In this document: positions 1 through 8,826 of the stretch, in pieces
How the letters are laid out: the number at the start of each line of letters is the position of its first letter
Numbering within the stretch: the stretch's first letter is position 1
Program-made: the position numbers and the translations under genes
From: Granulosicoccus sp045110475
GTDB taxonomy: Bacteria; Pseudomonadota; Gammaproteobacteria; Granulosicoccales; Granulosicoccaceae
Length of the DNA: 64,000 nucleotides
Reading direction: 5' to 3'
NCBI GenBank assembly: GCA_045110475.1
Contig: JBGCGC010000043.1
Span: 18,529-82,528 of the forward strand
The notes under the pieces: generated by a model
The model's database searches: none
The model's input: only the letters and a program-made list of their open reading frames with translations
Told to the model about the DNA's origin: nothing

Positions 1-1555
1 CCTGCAAGACGCATCTGTGGTTGCTGCTCTGAGTGATGATGGGCAGCATAGAATCCGGCGTTTGCTAGTGGTAATCGAGCCCGCCATGCAACGTGCCATG
101 CGAGATCGGCTGATGCCATGGGTTGAGTCTATCTGGCTAAAGCTGGGTGGTCCGGTGGTTTGTGACACACCGTTGGACGAAGATGCTGCAAATCGTGCCA
201 TTGCGTTGTTATACCAGCTGGAGGCGCGTGGTGACTTGTGGCAGAAAAGCACGATTGAGGCTGCCATCGCGGGCTTGTATGCCGCAACGGTAGACACACA
301 AGCCTGTCAGATCCAGGTGATGACCTTGCACAAATCCAAGGGACTTGAATTTGATACGGTGATACTGCCGGCTCTTGATCGGCCGCCACGGGGTGACAGT
401 ACGCAGCTTTTGAACTGGTATGAAAGTACGTTGCATGGCTCTCCACAGCTGTTGCTTGCACCCTTTGAGCAGACAGGGGTGCACAGCAATCAACGTGATC
501 GCATAAACAAACTGGTGCAACGTGCTGGCGAGCGATGTGATGCGCAGGAAAAACTGCGACTGCTATACGTGGCGTGCACACGGGCAAAATGCCGCTTGCA
601 TCTTGTCGCGCGTGCGTCCCACAATACGAAAGGTGAATTGAGTAGACCGTCAACCGCATCCTTGCTCGCGCCCCTGTGGCCGATACTGGAAAATGAATTT
701 ACGCTGGCAAGTAACCGTGGGCCAACTGCGATTGATGAGACGGCAAAGGCTAGCAAGCCAGGTCAGATGAGTCTGGCAATCGATATCATTGACGATCAGG
801 ATACGGCTGACCATGATCAAACCGTGGACACCGTCAGGGCACCTGCTTTCAGACGCTTGCCATTGAGCGCTCAGCTTCCTGAATTTCAGGCATTTGTCTG
901 GCAGTCAAGACCCGCCATCATGAAAAAGGAAGATGCGACAGCGCTGGAGTTTTCCTGGGCTGGTAGGGATGCGCGCGATATTGGTACGGTTGTGCATGAT
1001 CAGTTGCAGTTTTTGGCTGAGCACGGCTCGCAGGCCGCTCTGCCAGACAGGGCTGCTCATCTGGAGATCATCAAGCGTCAATTGAAAAATCTTGGTCTGA
1101 ACGTGTCGCGACTGGATGCCGCCGCTGAGAAGGTCATGAAAGCGGTGAGCAACACGCTGGCTGACGATCGCGGATGCTGGATACTCGATCAGCATGAACA
1201 GGCACGTTCTGAATGGGCGCTGAGTGTACCGGAGCTTCACGCAACTGATCTCGACAACACGAGCGCTGCTGACATCGGCTTTACACCTGTGCAGAGAGTT
1301 ATTATTGATCGGACGTTTGTTGACAGTGATGGAGTACGCTGGATAATCGACTACAAGACGGGTGATCATGAGGGTAGCGATACCGATGTGTTTCTTGATC
1401 AGGAGCAAAGTCGCTACGCCGATCAGCTCAACCGATATGCTGATATTATGAGCCGACTGGAGAATCGTCCTGTCAGGTTAGGTCTTTACTTTCCCATGCT
1501 CAAGGGTTGGCGGGAATGGACGGCTGTGCACAGTGAACCCAATGAAGCCAGTTGA
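1..1555 (+). CDS. AddA/RecB-like UvrD-family helicase-nuclease, C-terminal part (5' end outside window)
   Basis: The frame is open from base 2 to the stop at 1553-1555, so only the C-terminal ~517 residues are visible. Counting from the valine codon at 17, residues ~101-119 carry UvrD motif V (VMTLHKSKGLEFDTVILPA) and ~182-199 carry motif VI (LLYVACTRAK). The last third is a RecB-type PD-(D/E)XK nuclease: a GTVVHDQL helix, the catalytic strand WIIDYKTG (Asp445, Lys447) and a final QSRYADQLNRYA motif. This helicase-plus-C-terminal-nuclease layout is that of AddA-like double-strand-break resection enzymes (family knowledge). The AddB-like partner would be expected upstream, outside the window, so AddA and stand-alone RecB-like helicases cannot be separated here. 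Confidence 0.85.
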   Translation, partial: LQDASVVAALSDDGQHRIRRLLVVIEPAMQRAMRDRLMPWVESIWLKLGGPVVCDTPLDEDAANRAIALLYQLEARGDLWQKSTIEAAIAGLYAATVDTQACQIQVMTLHKSKGLEFDTVILPALDRPPRGDSTQLLNWYESTLHGSPQLLLAPFEQTGVHSNQRDRINKLVQRAGERCDAQEKLRLLYVACTRAKCRLHLVARASHNTKGELSRPSTASLLAPLWPILENEFTLASNRGPTAIDETAKASKPGQMSLAIDIIDDQDTADHDQTVDTVRAPAFRRLPLSAQLPEFQAFVWQSRPAIMKKEDATALEFSWAGRDARDIGTVVHDQLQFLAEHGSQAALPDRAAHLEIIKRQLKNLGLNVSRLDAAAEKVMKAVSNTLADDRGCWILDQHEQARSEWALSVPELHATDLDNTSAADIGFTPVQRVIIDRTFVDSDGVRWIIDYKTGDHEGSDTDVFLDQEQSRYADQLNRYADIMSRLENRPVRLGLYFPMLKGWREWTAVHSEPNEAS

Positions 1556-1655
1556 GATCAGCGGTAATGCTTCGGGAACAATCAAGCGAAGGTCTCCTAG
1601 CCGTGATCGTTCCTTGCAGATCGATTGACCTGACAAGACATCACACTGAGGTTAT

Positions 1656-2366
1656 ATGAAAGCGCAATACTGGCAACAGAAATGGGATGAGGAAAAAATC
1701 GGCTTTCATCAGGCCGACATCAACAAACGCCTGATGACGTATTGGCCGCAGTTATCATCTGCCAGCACCGAGGCACCAACCCGGCTAGACGAAAATCAGA
1801 AAAACTGTGTTTTTGTGCCACTTTGCGGCAAATCTCTGGATATGCTCTGGCTACATAAACAGGGGCATCAGGTGCTTGGCATCGAGTTAAGTGAAAAGGC
1901 TGCACATGCGTTTTTCAACGATAATCATCTCAATTTTGATACGCACCGGAAAGGGCAGTTCACGCACTTTGTCGGCACCGGTAAGGCGCTGGGAATTACC
2001 CTGATGGTGGGTGACTACTTTGCCCTGGAAGCAGAGCATTGCGCATCTTGTGATGCATTTTATGACCGGGCATCGATGATCGCCATGAGCCCGGACATGC
2101 GTGAACAATACACTCGCCAACTGGCAAGGCTGATGCGGGCAGAATCCACAGGCTTGTTGTTGACGATATCGTATGATCAGTCACATATGCAGGGACCGCC
2201 TTTTTCCGTGGCGGACACAAGCGTGCATGAATTGCTAAGTAACTCGTTTATTATCAAAGAGTTAGCTCACTTTTCCGGCCCTGAGCGGCTAGGTAACCTT
2301 AAACAGAGAGGGCTTGAAACTCTCGATGAACGGGTCTATCTACTGACACGGAAGGTGTTACCGTAA
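1656..2366 (+). CDS. tpm: thiopurine S-methyltransferase
   Basis: This 236-residue SAM-dependent methyltransferase of the TPMT family would methylate thiol, selenium or tellurium compounds in the cytoplasm. The N-terminus (YWQQKWDEEKIGFHQ) is the family signature. The SAM site follows with FVPLCGKSLDMLWLHKQGH and the acidic end of the next strand, VLGIELSE. YDRASMIAMSP later in the chain is also typical. It is slightly longer than the usual ~218 residues. The ATG at 1656 follows a TGAGG ribosome site (tgaggttatATG). It sits ~100 bases after the helicase and just before the TelA-type block, which is notable because both families have been tied to tellurite resistance. That link is contextual only. 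Confidence 0.92.
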   Translation: MKAQYWQQKWDEEKIGFHQADINKRLMTYWPQLSSASTEAPTRLDENQKNCVFVPLCGKSLDMLWLHKQGHQVLGIELSEKAAHAFFNDNHLNFDTHRKGQFTHFVGTGKALGITLMVGDYFALEAEHCASCDAFYDRASMIAMSPDMREQYTRQLARLMRAESTGLLLTISYDQSHMQGPPFSVADTSVHELLSNSFIIKELAHFSGPERLGNLKQRGLETLDERVYLLTRKVLP

Positions 2367-2393
2367 GTCATAGTTTTTTAGAGAAATTTTGTC

Positions 2394-2483
2394 ATGCCCA
2401 AGGCTTTGCAACGTGTCATCGGATTTTTCATCTTGCTGGCGACAGTGGGATTGTTGTCGTGTCAGGCATTGGTTGTGGGCTGA
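2394..2483 (+). CDS. possible 29-residue small lipoprotein or leader peptide
   Basis: An ATG at 2394 opens a 29-codon frame ending at the TGA at 2481-2483, two bases before the ATG of the next gene at 2486. The peptide has a basic start (MPKALQRV), a hydrophobic stretch (GFFILLATVGLL) and then LLSC, which resembles a lipobox, leaving only CQALVVG after cleavage. The ribosome site is weak (gagaa at ~2381). It could be a tiny lipoprotein, a leader that couples translation to the next gene, or chance. I know of no family for it. Confidence 0.25.
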   Translation: MPKALQRVIGFFILLATVGLLSCQALVVG

Positions 2484-2485
2484 TC

Positions 2486-3334
2486 ATGGCTGCAGCTACC
2501 CGGATCGAACCCGATACCAAACCCAAGGTACTGTGGCGCGGCATTCTTTTGTATGTCCTGCCCTTGCCCTTGTTACCGGCAGCAGTATTTGCTCTGATGG
2601 ACGAGGAGCCAGTAAAGGCGTTGGCGCGGGCTGCAGGATTCGTCCTTGCGCTCACTGCAGCTACCCTGATACGCAAAGGTATTCGACTGGACAACGAAGC
2701 GCGCAAACGTCGCTTGCGGCGTCGGGCAAGTACTGTGCAATACCGCATGATAGGTGCCGTACTTGTCTCCGTCGGCATGTTCCTCGTTGCCTGGCTGGGT
2801 ATATCCAGTCAATACTCGATCATTGAAAGTGCAATTTATGCTGCCGCTGTGTTGCTGGGGTGTTACTTGTATTACGACTTCGATCCAGCTAGAAAGGATC
2901 CTGACATATCCGCTGTCGGTATTACCACAGAGGAACTTATCGAGTTGCTTGATGAGGCCGAAGAACGCATAGAGGGTATTGAGCAAGCCAGTCGTCACAT
3001 TCATAATGTGGAGTTCAAGGACCGTTTGCGCCGGATCGTCAAAGAGGCAAGAGAGATTCTGGATACGATCGAAAAAGATCCGGTTGACGCACGTCGAGCG
3101 CGCAAGTTCCTGAAGGTCTATCTGGACGGTGCTCAACAGGTCACAGAAGGTTACGCACGAACTCACAGCAAGGACCAGCCGCACGCGCTTGAAGAGAATT
3201 TTCGTCGTGTGCTGACAACCATCGAGACGGTGATTGCCGAACAGCAGCTGAAGCTTGAAGAAAACAATCTTTCCGATCTGGATGTGACCATTGAAGTGCT
3301 CCAGATGCAGCTTGAAAAAGAAGGTGTCACCTGA
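2486..3334 (+). CDS. XpaC-like membrane protein (5-bromo-4-chloroindolyl phosphate hydrolysis family)
   Basis: The protein is 282 residues from the ATG at 2486. A GTG at 2459 would add nine residues but overlaps the small upstream frame. Four hydrophobic segments lie at about 17-37, 44-62, 85-105 and 110-130, with a very basic loop (ARKRRLRRR) between the second and third. The remaining ~145 residues are charged, helical and cytoplasmic, with EELIELLDEAEERIEGIEQ beginning the XpaC-type domain. XpaC proteins are regularly encoded beside TelA, and telA starts 88 bases downstream. The biochemical role of the family is not established; the name comes from an early indicator-plate phenotype. The family call rests on overall appearance and the neighbour. 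Confidence 0.75.
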   Translation: MAAATRIEPDTKPKVLWRGILLYVLPLPLLPAAVFALMDEEPVKALARAAGFVLALTAATLIRKGIRLDNEARKRRLRRRASTVQYRMIGAVLVSVGMFLVAWLGISSQYSIIESAIYAAAVLLGCYLYYDFDPARKDPDISAVGITTEELIELLDEAEERIEGIEQASRHIHNVEFKDRLRRIVKEAREILDTIEKDPVDARRARKFLKVYLDGAQQVTEGYARTHSKDQPHALEENFRRVLTTIETVIAEQQLKLEENNLSDLDVTIEVLQMQLEKEGVT

Positions 3335-3422
3335 GTCCTGCGGCAGTCAAATCTTCTTGCCTTATTGTTAACTAATTTAATTTACTGGCCTTCACAGTGC
3401 CAGTCACTTTACGGAGAATCTG

Positions 3423-4592
3423 ATGACAACCAACACGGTCGATGTTGCAACGGCAGTTCAAGAGCTGCCGGGAACCGAGCTTCTTCCTGATCTCAAGCAC
3501 GATATCGTGCCCTATGAAGAAGTTGACCCAACAGAAAAAGCGCGCATCGATCAATTGATGAACGAGATAAATCTTACCGACAGCAATTCCATTATCTTTT
3601 TTGGCAGTAAGGCCCAACAAGAGCTCACCAGTATTTCCGACAACATGCTTGAAGGGGTACGCAACAAGGACGTAGGTTCTGCTGGCAGTTCACTGAATTC
3701 CATGGTGTCGGTATTGCGGGGTTTTGAGGTTGAGGACTTTGATCCAAACAACCGTCCCGGGTTCTTCACGCGTCTTTTTCGCAAGCTGTTTGGCGGCGTA
3801 AGTCCAGTGGCAAAATTTATACAACAGTATGAGGGTGTGAGACGACAGGTAGACACGGTCACCGATGATCTTGAAAAGCACAAGACGCTGCTGCTACGCG
3901 ATATCAAGTCACTGGATAAACTCTATACCGCCAATCTGGATTATTTTCATAACCTTGAAGCCTACATCACGGCAGGTGAGCAAAAGCTCAAAGCCATTGA
4001 TGATCAATTGATTCCGGCGGCCGAACAAAAAGCAGGTAATTCGGATGAAGTACTGGCGGCGCAGGAGCTTCGTGACATGCGCAGCGGGCGAGATGATCTG
4101 GAAAGGCGAATCCACGACTTGCGCTTGACCCGTCAGGTTGCCATGCAGGGTCTGCCGAGCATTCGTCTGATTCAGGAGAATGACAAGGGGCTGGTTAACA
4201 AGATCAACTCCACGCTGGTTAATACCGTGCCTTTGTGGCGTCAGCAACTGGCGCAGGCAGTCACTATCTTTCGTTCCGCAGAAGCTGCAAAAAGTGTCAA
4301 GGCTGCCAGTGACCTGACCAATGAGCTTCTGGAGAAAAATGCAGAAAATCTGCGAACGGCTAACAGAACAGTGCGCGAAGAGCTCGAACGCGGTGTGTTT
4401 GATGTCAACGCGGTACGTCGCGCCAACGAAAATCTGATCGCCACGGTAGAAGAGAGCCTGCAGATTGCCGATGAAGGCAAGCGCCGACGTGCCGAAGCCG
4501 AACAGCAGTTGCAGAGTATGGAATCCGAATTGAAAGAAACCCTGAAAGCAGCCTCAGCCCGTACCCAGAGTGCGCCTGTGGCAGGAGCATAG
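3423..4592 (+). CDS. telA: TelA-like toxic anion resistance protein
   Basis: A 389-residue soluble, strongly helical protein, the usual length for the TelA (KlaA/YceH) family. The central region (LEKHKTLLLRDIKSLDKLY, then NLEAYITAGEQKL) and the helical MQGLPSIRLIQENDKGLV and NTVPLWRQQLAQAV are characteristic. The C-terminal ~100 residues are a coiled coil ending in a heptad-rich EAEQQLQSMESELKETL. The ATG at 3423 follows GGAGAA at a good distance. TelA proteins were named for tellurite resistance, but most homologues act in cell-envelope stress or antibiotic tolerance (family knowledge). The gene lies between XpaC-like and SPFH genes and is separated from the latter by only three bases, so co-translation is likely. 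Confidence 0.9.
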   Translation: MTTNTVDVATAVQELPGTELLPDLKHDIVPYEEVDPTEKARIDQLMNEINLTDSNSIIFFGSKAQQELTSISDNMLEGVRNKDVGSAGSSLNSMVSVLRGFEVEDFDPNNRPGFFTRLFRKLFGGVSPVAKFIQQYEGVRRQVDTVTDDLEKHKTLLLRDIKSLDKLYTANLDYFHNLEAYITAGEQKLKAIDDQLIPAAEQKAGNSDEVLAAQELRDMRSGRDDLERRIHDLRLTRQVAMQGLPSIRLIQENDKGLVNKINSTLVNTVPLWRQQLAQAVTIFRSAEAAKSVKAASDLTNELLEKNAENLRTANRTVREELERGVFDVNAVRRANENLIATVEESLQIADEGKRRRAEAEQQLQSMESELKETLKAASARTQSAPVAGA

Positions 4593-4595
4593 ATT

Positions 4596-5702
4596 ATGGG
4601 ATTGTTCAGCCGCCTGTTCAGCGAATTTGTGGATGTCATCGAGTGGACCGATGATTCAAGCAATACGATGGTGTATCGATTTGAGCGCTATGGTAACGAG
4701 ATCAAATATGGAGCAAAGCTGATCGTACGCGAATCGCAGATTGCGGTATTCGTGAACGAAGGGGAGGTGGCTGATGTACTGGGTCCTGGCACCTACGAGC
4801 TGGAAACTAAGAACCTGCCAGTGCTTACTACCTTGCAGAACTGGCATCATGGCTTTCAGAGTCCATTCAAGGCAGAAGTGTATTTTTGCAACGCTCGTCG
4901 TTTTGTTGATCTCAAATGGGGTACCAAGCAGCCACTGATGCTTCGCGATAGCGAGTTTGGTGGTCTGAGGATCAGGGCGTTTGGAACCTATGGGGTACGC
5001 ATCCTGGATGCACTCAAGTTCATTCGGGAAATCGTCGGTACCGAAGGCGTGTTCACGACCGATGAAATCAGTTCTCAACTGCGCAATTTGATTACGTCGC
5101 GCTTTGCGACGATCATTGGCAGCTCCAACATACCCGTGCTTGATATGGCAGCTAATTATGATCAGCTGGGTGAGTTCCTGACACGACGAATAGCGCCTGA
5201 GTTTGGTGAATATGGCCTGGAGCTGACCCGAATACTGGTCGAGAATATCTCCCTGCCACCCGCCGTTTCTGAAGCGCTGGATAAACGCACAAGCATGGGT
5301 ATAACCGGCAACCTCGATCGCTTTCTGCAGTATCAAACTGGCGTGTCCATGGAGGCGGGGGCCAGCAACACTGGCGGAGGCGCATCTGATGGTATTGGTA
5401 TGGGAATAGGTCTGGCGATGGCCAATCGCATGAACGAATCTATCGGTAATCCTGGCGCGACCAGTACGCCACCGCCACTACCCGGCAGTTCGGAGGTTTA
5501 CCATATGGTAGTTGATGGCTCAGCTCATGGTCCGTTTACTATCGATGCGCTGAAGCAACAGGTTAGCGCCGGCAAGCTCCAGCCCGAGACACTGGTCTGG
5601 ACTCCCGCCATGAGTGAGTGGCAACCTGCCAATGCAGTGGATGCGCTAAAGGCGGTGTTGTCTACCAGTGCAGCCTCTCCACCGCCTGTGCCTTCGTCAT
5701 GA
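4596..5702 (+). CDS. SPFH-domain protein with C-terminal GYF_2 domain (YdjI-like)
   Basis: A 368-residue protein. Residues ~35-245 form an SPFH/band-7 domain of the virion-core/YdjI type (KLIVRESQIAVFVNEGEVAD, then VLGPGTYELET). A glycine-rich linker (GASNTGGGASDGIGMGIG) and a proline stretch (PPPLPG) follow. The last ~60 residues are a GYF_2 domain (VDGSAHGPFTIDALKQQV, TLVWTPAMSEWQPA), a fold that usually binds proline-rich peptides. No membrane segment is evident, so it probably associates with membrane peripherally. In Bacillus subtilis a similar SPFH protein, YdjI, recruits PspA to damaged membrane (established). No pspA is visible here, so the partner may be TelA or the XpaC-like protein (inference). 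Confidence 0.87.
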   Translation: MGLFSRLFSEFVDVIEWTDDSSNTMVYRFERYGNEIKYGAKLIVRESQIAVFVNEGEVADVLGPGTYELETKNLPVLTTLQNWHHGFQSPFKAEVYFCNARRFVDLKWGTKQPLMLRDSEFGGLRIRAFGTYGVRILDALKFIREIVGTEGVFTTDEISSQLRNLITSRFATIIGSSNIPVLDMAANYDQLGEFLTRRIAPEFGEYGLELTRILVENISLPPAVSEALDKRTSMGITGNLDRFLQYQTGVSMEAGASNTGGGASDGIGMGIGLAMANRMNESIGNPGATSTPPPLPGSSEVYHMVVDGSAHGPFTIDALKQQVSAGKLQPETLVWTPAMSEWQPANAVDALKAVLSTSAASPPPVPSS

Positions 5703-5837
5703 TCTGGCCGCTTGTGTTGCGGTGATTGTTGCTCAAGTTGTGCTGATGTCTCAGTGCAAGCCTGGACTATTCGCAGCTACAGTAAAAGGAGATGTAAAAA
5801 TTCTGGTGACTTTGTGGACAATTCAGACTAGCCAGCC

Positions 5838-7139
5838 GTGAGCAAACAATCTGGTTTAAACGAGCGTCTGCAAGCGGGTCTGCAGAAGCGTATTGATGCC
5901 CAGCGCAATGCACCTGCGCCAACCACACGTTATCAGTGGCGTGAAGGCGATGACGAAGCGTCGAGTCTGGGCGAGGCAACCACTCGTTCGTTGACTGAAA
6001 AACGCTTTCCTTGCGCGCAGTGCGGTGCCGTTTTGCATTACGCAATCGGCACTCAATCTCTGGAGTGCGAATACTGTGGTCATGGCAATGCCATAGCGTT
6101 ATCCACAACGCATTTGCAAGAGCTTGATCTGCATCATGCTCTGGAAAAATTACAGAATTCTGCAAGTATCGTAACTGCGGAAAAGGCAATTAGCTGTCCC
6201 AACTGTGCCGCACACTTTGAGCTTGATGCCCACATTCATGCCGGTGAATGTCCTTTTTGTGGCACAGATGTGGTAACCGAGACCAGCCATGCCAAGCCAA
6301 TAAAGCCCAAAGGGGTGCTGCCATTTTCAATCACTGCCGAACAAGCCAGAAAGTCTTATCAAACCTGGCTGGGCAAGCGCTGGTTTGCGCCCAATGCACT
6401 GAAGAAGTATGCCCGCAGTGATGCTGATCTCAATGGCGTTTACATACCCTACTGGACGTATGACAGCGACACTGCGACGGCCTATCGAGGTCAGCGAGGT
6501 GAAGTGTATTACGTTACCCAGCGATACACGACAACACACAACGGTCGAACAGTAACCAGAACACGGCAGGTTCCTAAAGTGAGATGGTATCCGGCTAGTG
6601 GTCGTACTTCACGGCATTTTGATGATGTACTGGTTGGTGCCACCAAGACTTTGCCGCGCAAGATTACTGATTGGCTCGCTCCGTGGGATTTGAAAAACCT
6701 GAAACCCTATACAGAGGATTATCTGGCAGGTTTTAGTAGCGAGGTCTATCAGGTCGATCTGGATGAGGGCTTTACCATAGCTCAAACGACGATGGATAAG
6801 GTCATTCGTGATGATGTCAGGCAGGCCATTGGCGGGGACCAGCAACGTATCCAGAAGCTATCGACAAAGCATAGTGATACGACGTTTAAACATGTGTTGT
6901 TGCCGCTTTGGGTAGCCGGGTTTCAGTTTCGTGGCAAGACGTATCGATTTGTGGTCAACGGAAGAACCGGCAAGGTGCGTGGCGAGCGGCCCTACAGTGT
7001 TGTCAAGATTGTATTAGCCGTAATTGCTGGCATAGCCATTACGGCGTCAGTGCTGTTCGCCATGAATAGCTCGCAAGCTCTGTCATCTTCGCGCAGTGGT
7101 TTTGAGTTTGGTTTCAGTGACCGCATCAGTGTTGACTAG
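5838..7139 (+). CDS. double zinc-ribbon membrane protein (YdjG-like)
   Basis: A 433-residue protein with a GTG start at 5838. Two zinc ribbons are visible: Cys59-x2-Cys62/Cys77-x2-Cys80 and Cys120-x2-Cys123/Cys138-x2-Cys141. A beta-rich middle follows (YIPYWTYDSDTATAYRG), and one membrane segment lies near residues 388-408 (VVKIVLAVIAGIAITASVLF), leaving a short serine-rich tail. Proteins of this shape are often labelled primosomal- or TFIIB-ribbon-like, but the TM segment argues against a replication role. B. subtilis YdjG, encoded beside PspA and SPFH YdjI, is the closest architecture I can recall. It is the last gene of the 2.4-7.1 kb block, 135 bases after the SPFH gene. Confidence 0.75.
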   Translation: MSKQSGLNERLQAGLQKRIDAQRNAPAPTTRYQWREGDDEASSLGEATTRSLTEKRFPCAQCGAVLHYAIGTQSLECEYCGHGNAIALSTTHLQELDLHHALEKLQNSASIVTAEKAISCPNCAAHFELDAHIHAGECPFCGTDVVTETSHAKPIKPKGVLPFSITAEQARKSYQTWLGKRWFAPNALKKYARSDADLNGVYIPYWTYDSDTATAYRGQRGEVYYVTQRYTTTHNGRTVTRTRQVPKVRWYPASGRTSRHFDDVLVGATKTLPRKITDWLAPWDLKNLKPYTEDYLAGFSSEVYQVDLDEGFTIAQTTMDKVIRDDVRQAIGGDQQRIQKLSTKHSDTTFKHVLLPLWVAGFQFRGKTYRFVVNGRTGKVRGERPYSVVKIVLAVIAGIAITASVLFAMNSSQALSSSRSGFEFGFSDRISVD

Positions 7140-7189
7140 GAGTCAGCGCAATGATTTCCGGCTGCTGCGGCATGACAGTAGCAATAACA

Positions 7190-8695
7190 TTAGTTAACCG
7201 TGTGTCGGCGTTGTCGGGCTGCTTTAGAAACAGTGGTGTTGGTACCTGTGGGCTCACTGTTCTTGAGAAAGGCAGGGATCCCCTTTAACTTGTTGTGCTT
7301 GAAGTCCGCCAACAAGTTCTCATGCACGGTGTCTATGGAGAGTCTGCGTACCTCAGTGAGGTGCTGACATAAAAGATCAAACAGCCTGGGTAAGGCAATG
7401 CGATGCGTTTGTGTTGTCGTACGGAAAAGCCAGTCGCTCAAGTGGATGAAATGTGTAAACGGGGTATCACCCAGCAGCATCGGGAGGGTGCAACGGAAAC
7501 GTCCGGAATTTCCTATCAAATCCCAGTAGCGCGCAAAACGTACCATACGCTGCACTGTATCAAAGTCTGCGTCCTTATGAGCCAGTATGCGGTAGGGTGG
7601 GGTGCTCATGTAGCGCATGTCGTAATCGCGAGTATGCCGTGCGATAGGCGTTCCTCGCAGGCGTTTCAAAATACCTACCTGAATCTCCTGTGGGCCCAAT
7701 GAGTAGAGAAGATCGAAACCTTTCCCAAAGCTCTCCAGAGTTTCTCCGGGCAGGCCAAAGATAAGATCAGCGTGTACATGTGCCTGTGTGTTCTGTCGTA
7801 TCCATCGCAGGTTGTGACACGTACGTTCGTGCTGTTGTTTGCGACTGATGCGTTTCTGCACATCAGGGTTGAAAGACTGTATGCCGATTTCGAATTGCAA
7901 TGAATTTTCGGGAAACCTGGGCAATAGCTCAAGCAGAACTTCCGGCAGGCGATCAGGAATAAGTTCGAAATGGAGAAACAGCTTCTTATCGATATGCTGA
8001 AGAAAAAATTCGAGAATACTTCGGCTGGTTTCTGCCTTGAGATTAAAGGTTCGATCAACAAACTTGAACTGCCTGGCACCACGATCAATCAAGTGTTGCA
8101 TGTGATCAAGAAAGGTCTGCAGTTCAAATGCAGTCGCTGTCTTGTCCAGTGACGATAGACAGAACTCACACTTGAACGGACAACCTCGCGACGCCTCAAC
8201 GTAGATAACCCGATGAGCAACATCATCGTCGCTATAGAGTGCGTAGGGGGATTTCAGGGAATCAAGGTTGAAGGGCAGGGAAGTGACAATTTTTGCCGGA
8301 TTCTTGTCTGCCAGAATTTCACGGCACAGCTCTGCAAAGGATTGATCGGCGGCGCCCAGAATAACGAAATCTGCCAGTGAGGTAATGTCCTGTTCATCCA
8401 CTTCGTAACTGACTTCAGGGCCACCCACAACGAGTTTTATATCGGGTCTGATCACCTTGATCAACTGCATCACTTCCAGCGTCTGGGTCACATTCCATAT
8501 ATATACCCCAAATCCGATGACACGAAGCGTATCGTGCAGCAGGGATTCCACGATATCCTCCGGGCGCTGATCGAGTGTGAACTCGCAAAGCTGTGTGCGC
8601 TCGAACAACTCTTCCATATTGGCGTACAGATATCTCAGCCCAAGTGAGGCATGGATGTAGCGTGCATTCAGGGTGGTGAGGGTGATGTCTTGCAT
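7190..8695 (-). CDS. B12-binding-domain radical SAM protein (DUF4080 type)
   Basis: A 501-residue enzyme. Residues 1-130 look like a cobalamin-binding Rossmann domain (MQDITLTTLNARYIHASLG; KLVVGGPEVSYEVDE). The radical SAM core has the Fe4S4-binding CxxxCxxC at Cys172, Cys176 and Cys179 (GCPFKCEFCLSSLDK) and a SAM-contact GLPGET further on. The C-terminal ~130 residues match the general look of the DUF4080 extension. The substrate of this group is not known to me. The gene stands alone, ends convergent to the zinc-ribbon gene, and starts 131 bases from the end of yejF on the same strand. The tail is basic (KAARQRRHTVN). Confidence 0.88.
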   Translation of the reverse strand: MQDITLTTLNARYIHASLGLRYLYANMEELFERTQLCEFTLDQRPEDIVESLLHDTLRVIGFGVYIWNVTQTLEVMQLIKVIRPDIKLVVGGPEVSYEVDEQDITSLADFVILGAADQSFAELCREILADKNPAKIVTSLPFNLDSLKSPYALYSDDDVAHRVIYVEASRGCPFKCEFCLSSLDKTATAFELQTFLDHMQHLIDRGARQFKFVDRTFNLKAETSRSILEFFLQHIDKKLFLHFELIPDRLPEVLLELLPRFPENSLQFEIGIQSFNPDVQKRISRKQQHERTCHNLRWIRQNTQAHVHADLIFGLPGETLESFGKGFDLLYSLGPQEIQVGILKRLRGTPIARHTRDYDMRYMSTPPYRILAHKDADFDTVQRMVRFARYWDLIGNSGRFRCTLPMLLGDTPFTHFIHLSDWLFRTTTQTHRIALPRLFDLLCQHLTEVRRLSIDTVHENLLADFKHNKLKGIPAFLKNSEPTGTNTTVSKAARQRRHTVN

Positions 8696-8826
8696 TACGA
8701 TTGGTTGGTCCGACCTTCTGGGGCTCTATCAAGTGACACCTTAACCGAATGGTGCGATGCGAACGACAAGTGCTTACCAGAAATTATCAATAAATTCGAT
8801 TGCTGTGCAGGCGGCTGTGACCCCAG

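Noticed and set aside
2389..2826. A 145-codon plus-strand frame overlapping the XpaC-like gene start
   Set aside because: Its product is Cys/Arg/Ser-rich with no fold-like pattern, and the overlapping frame has proper TM segments and a family match.
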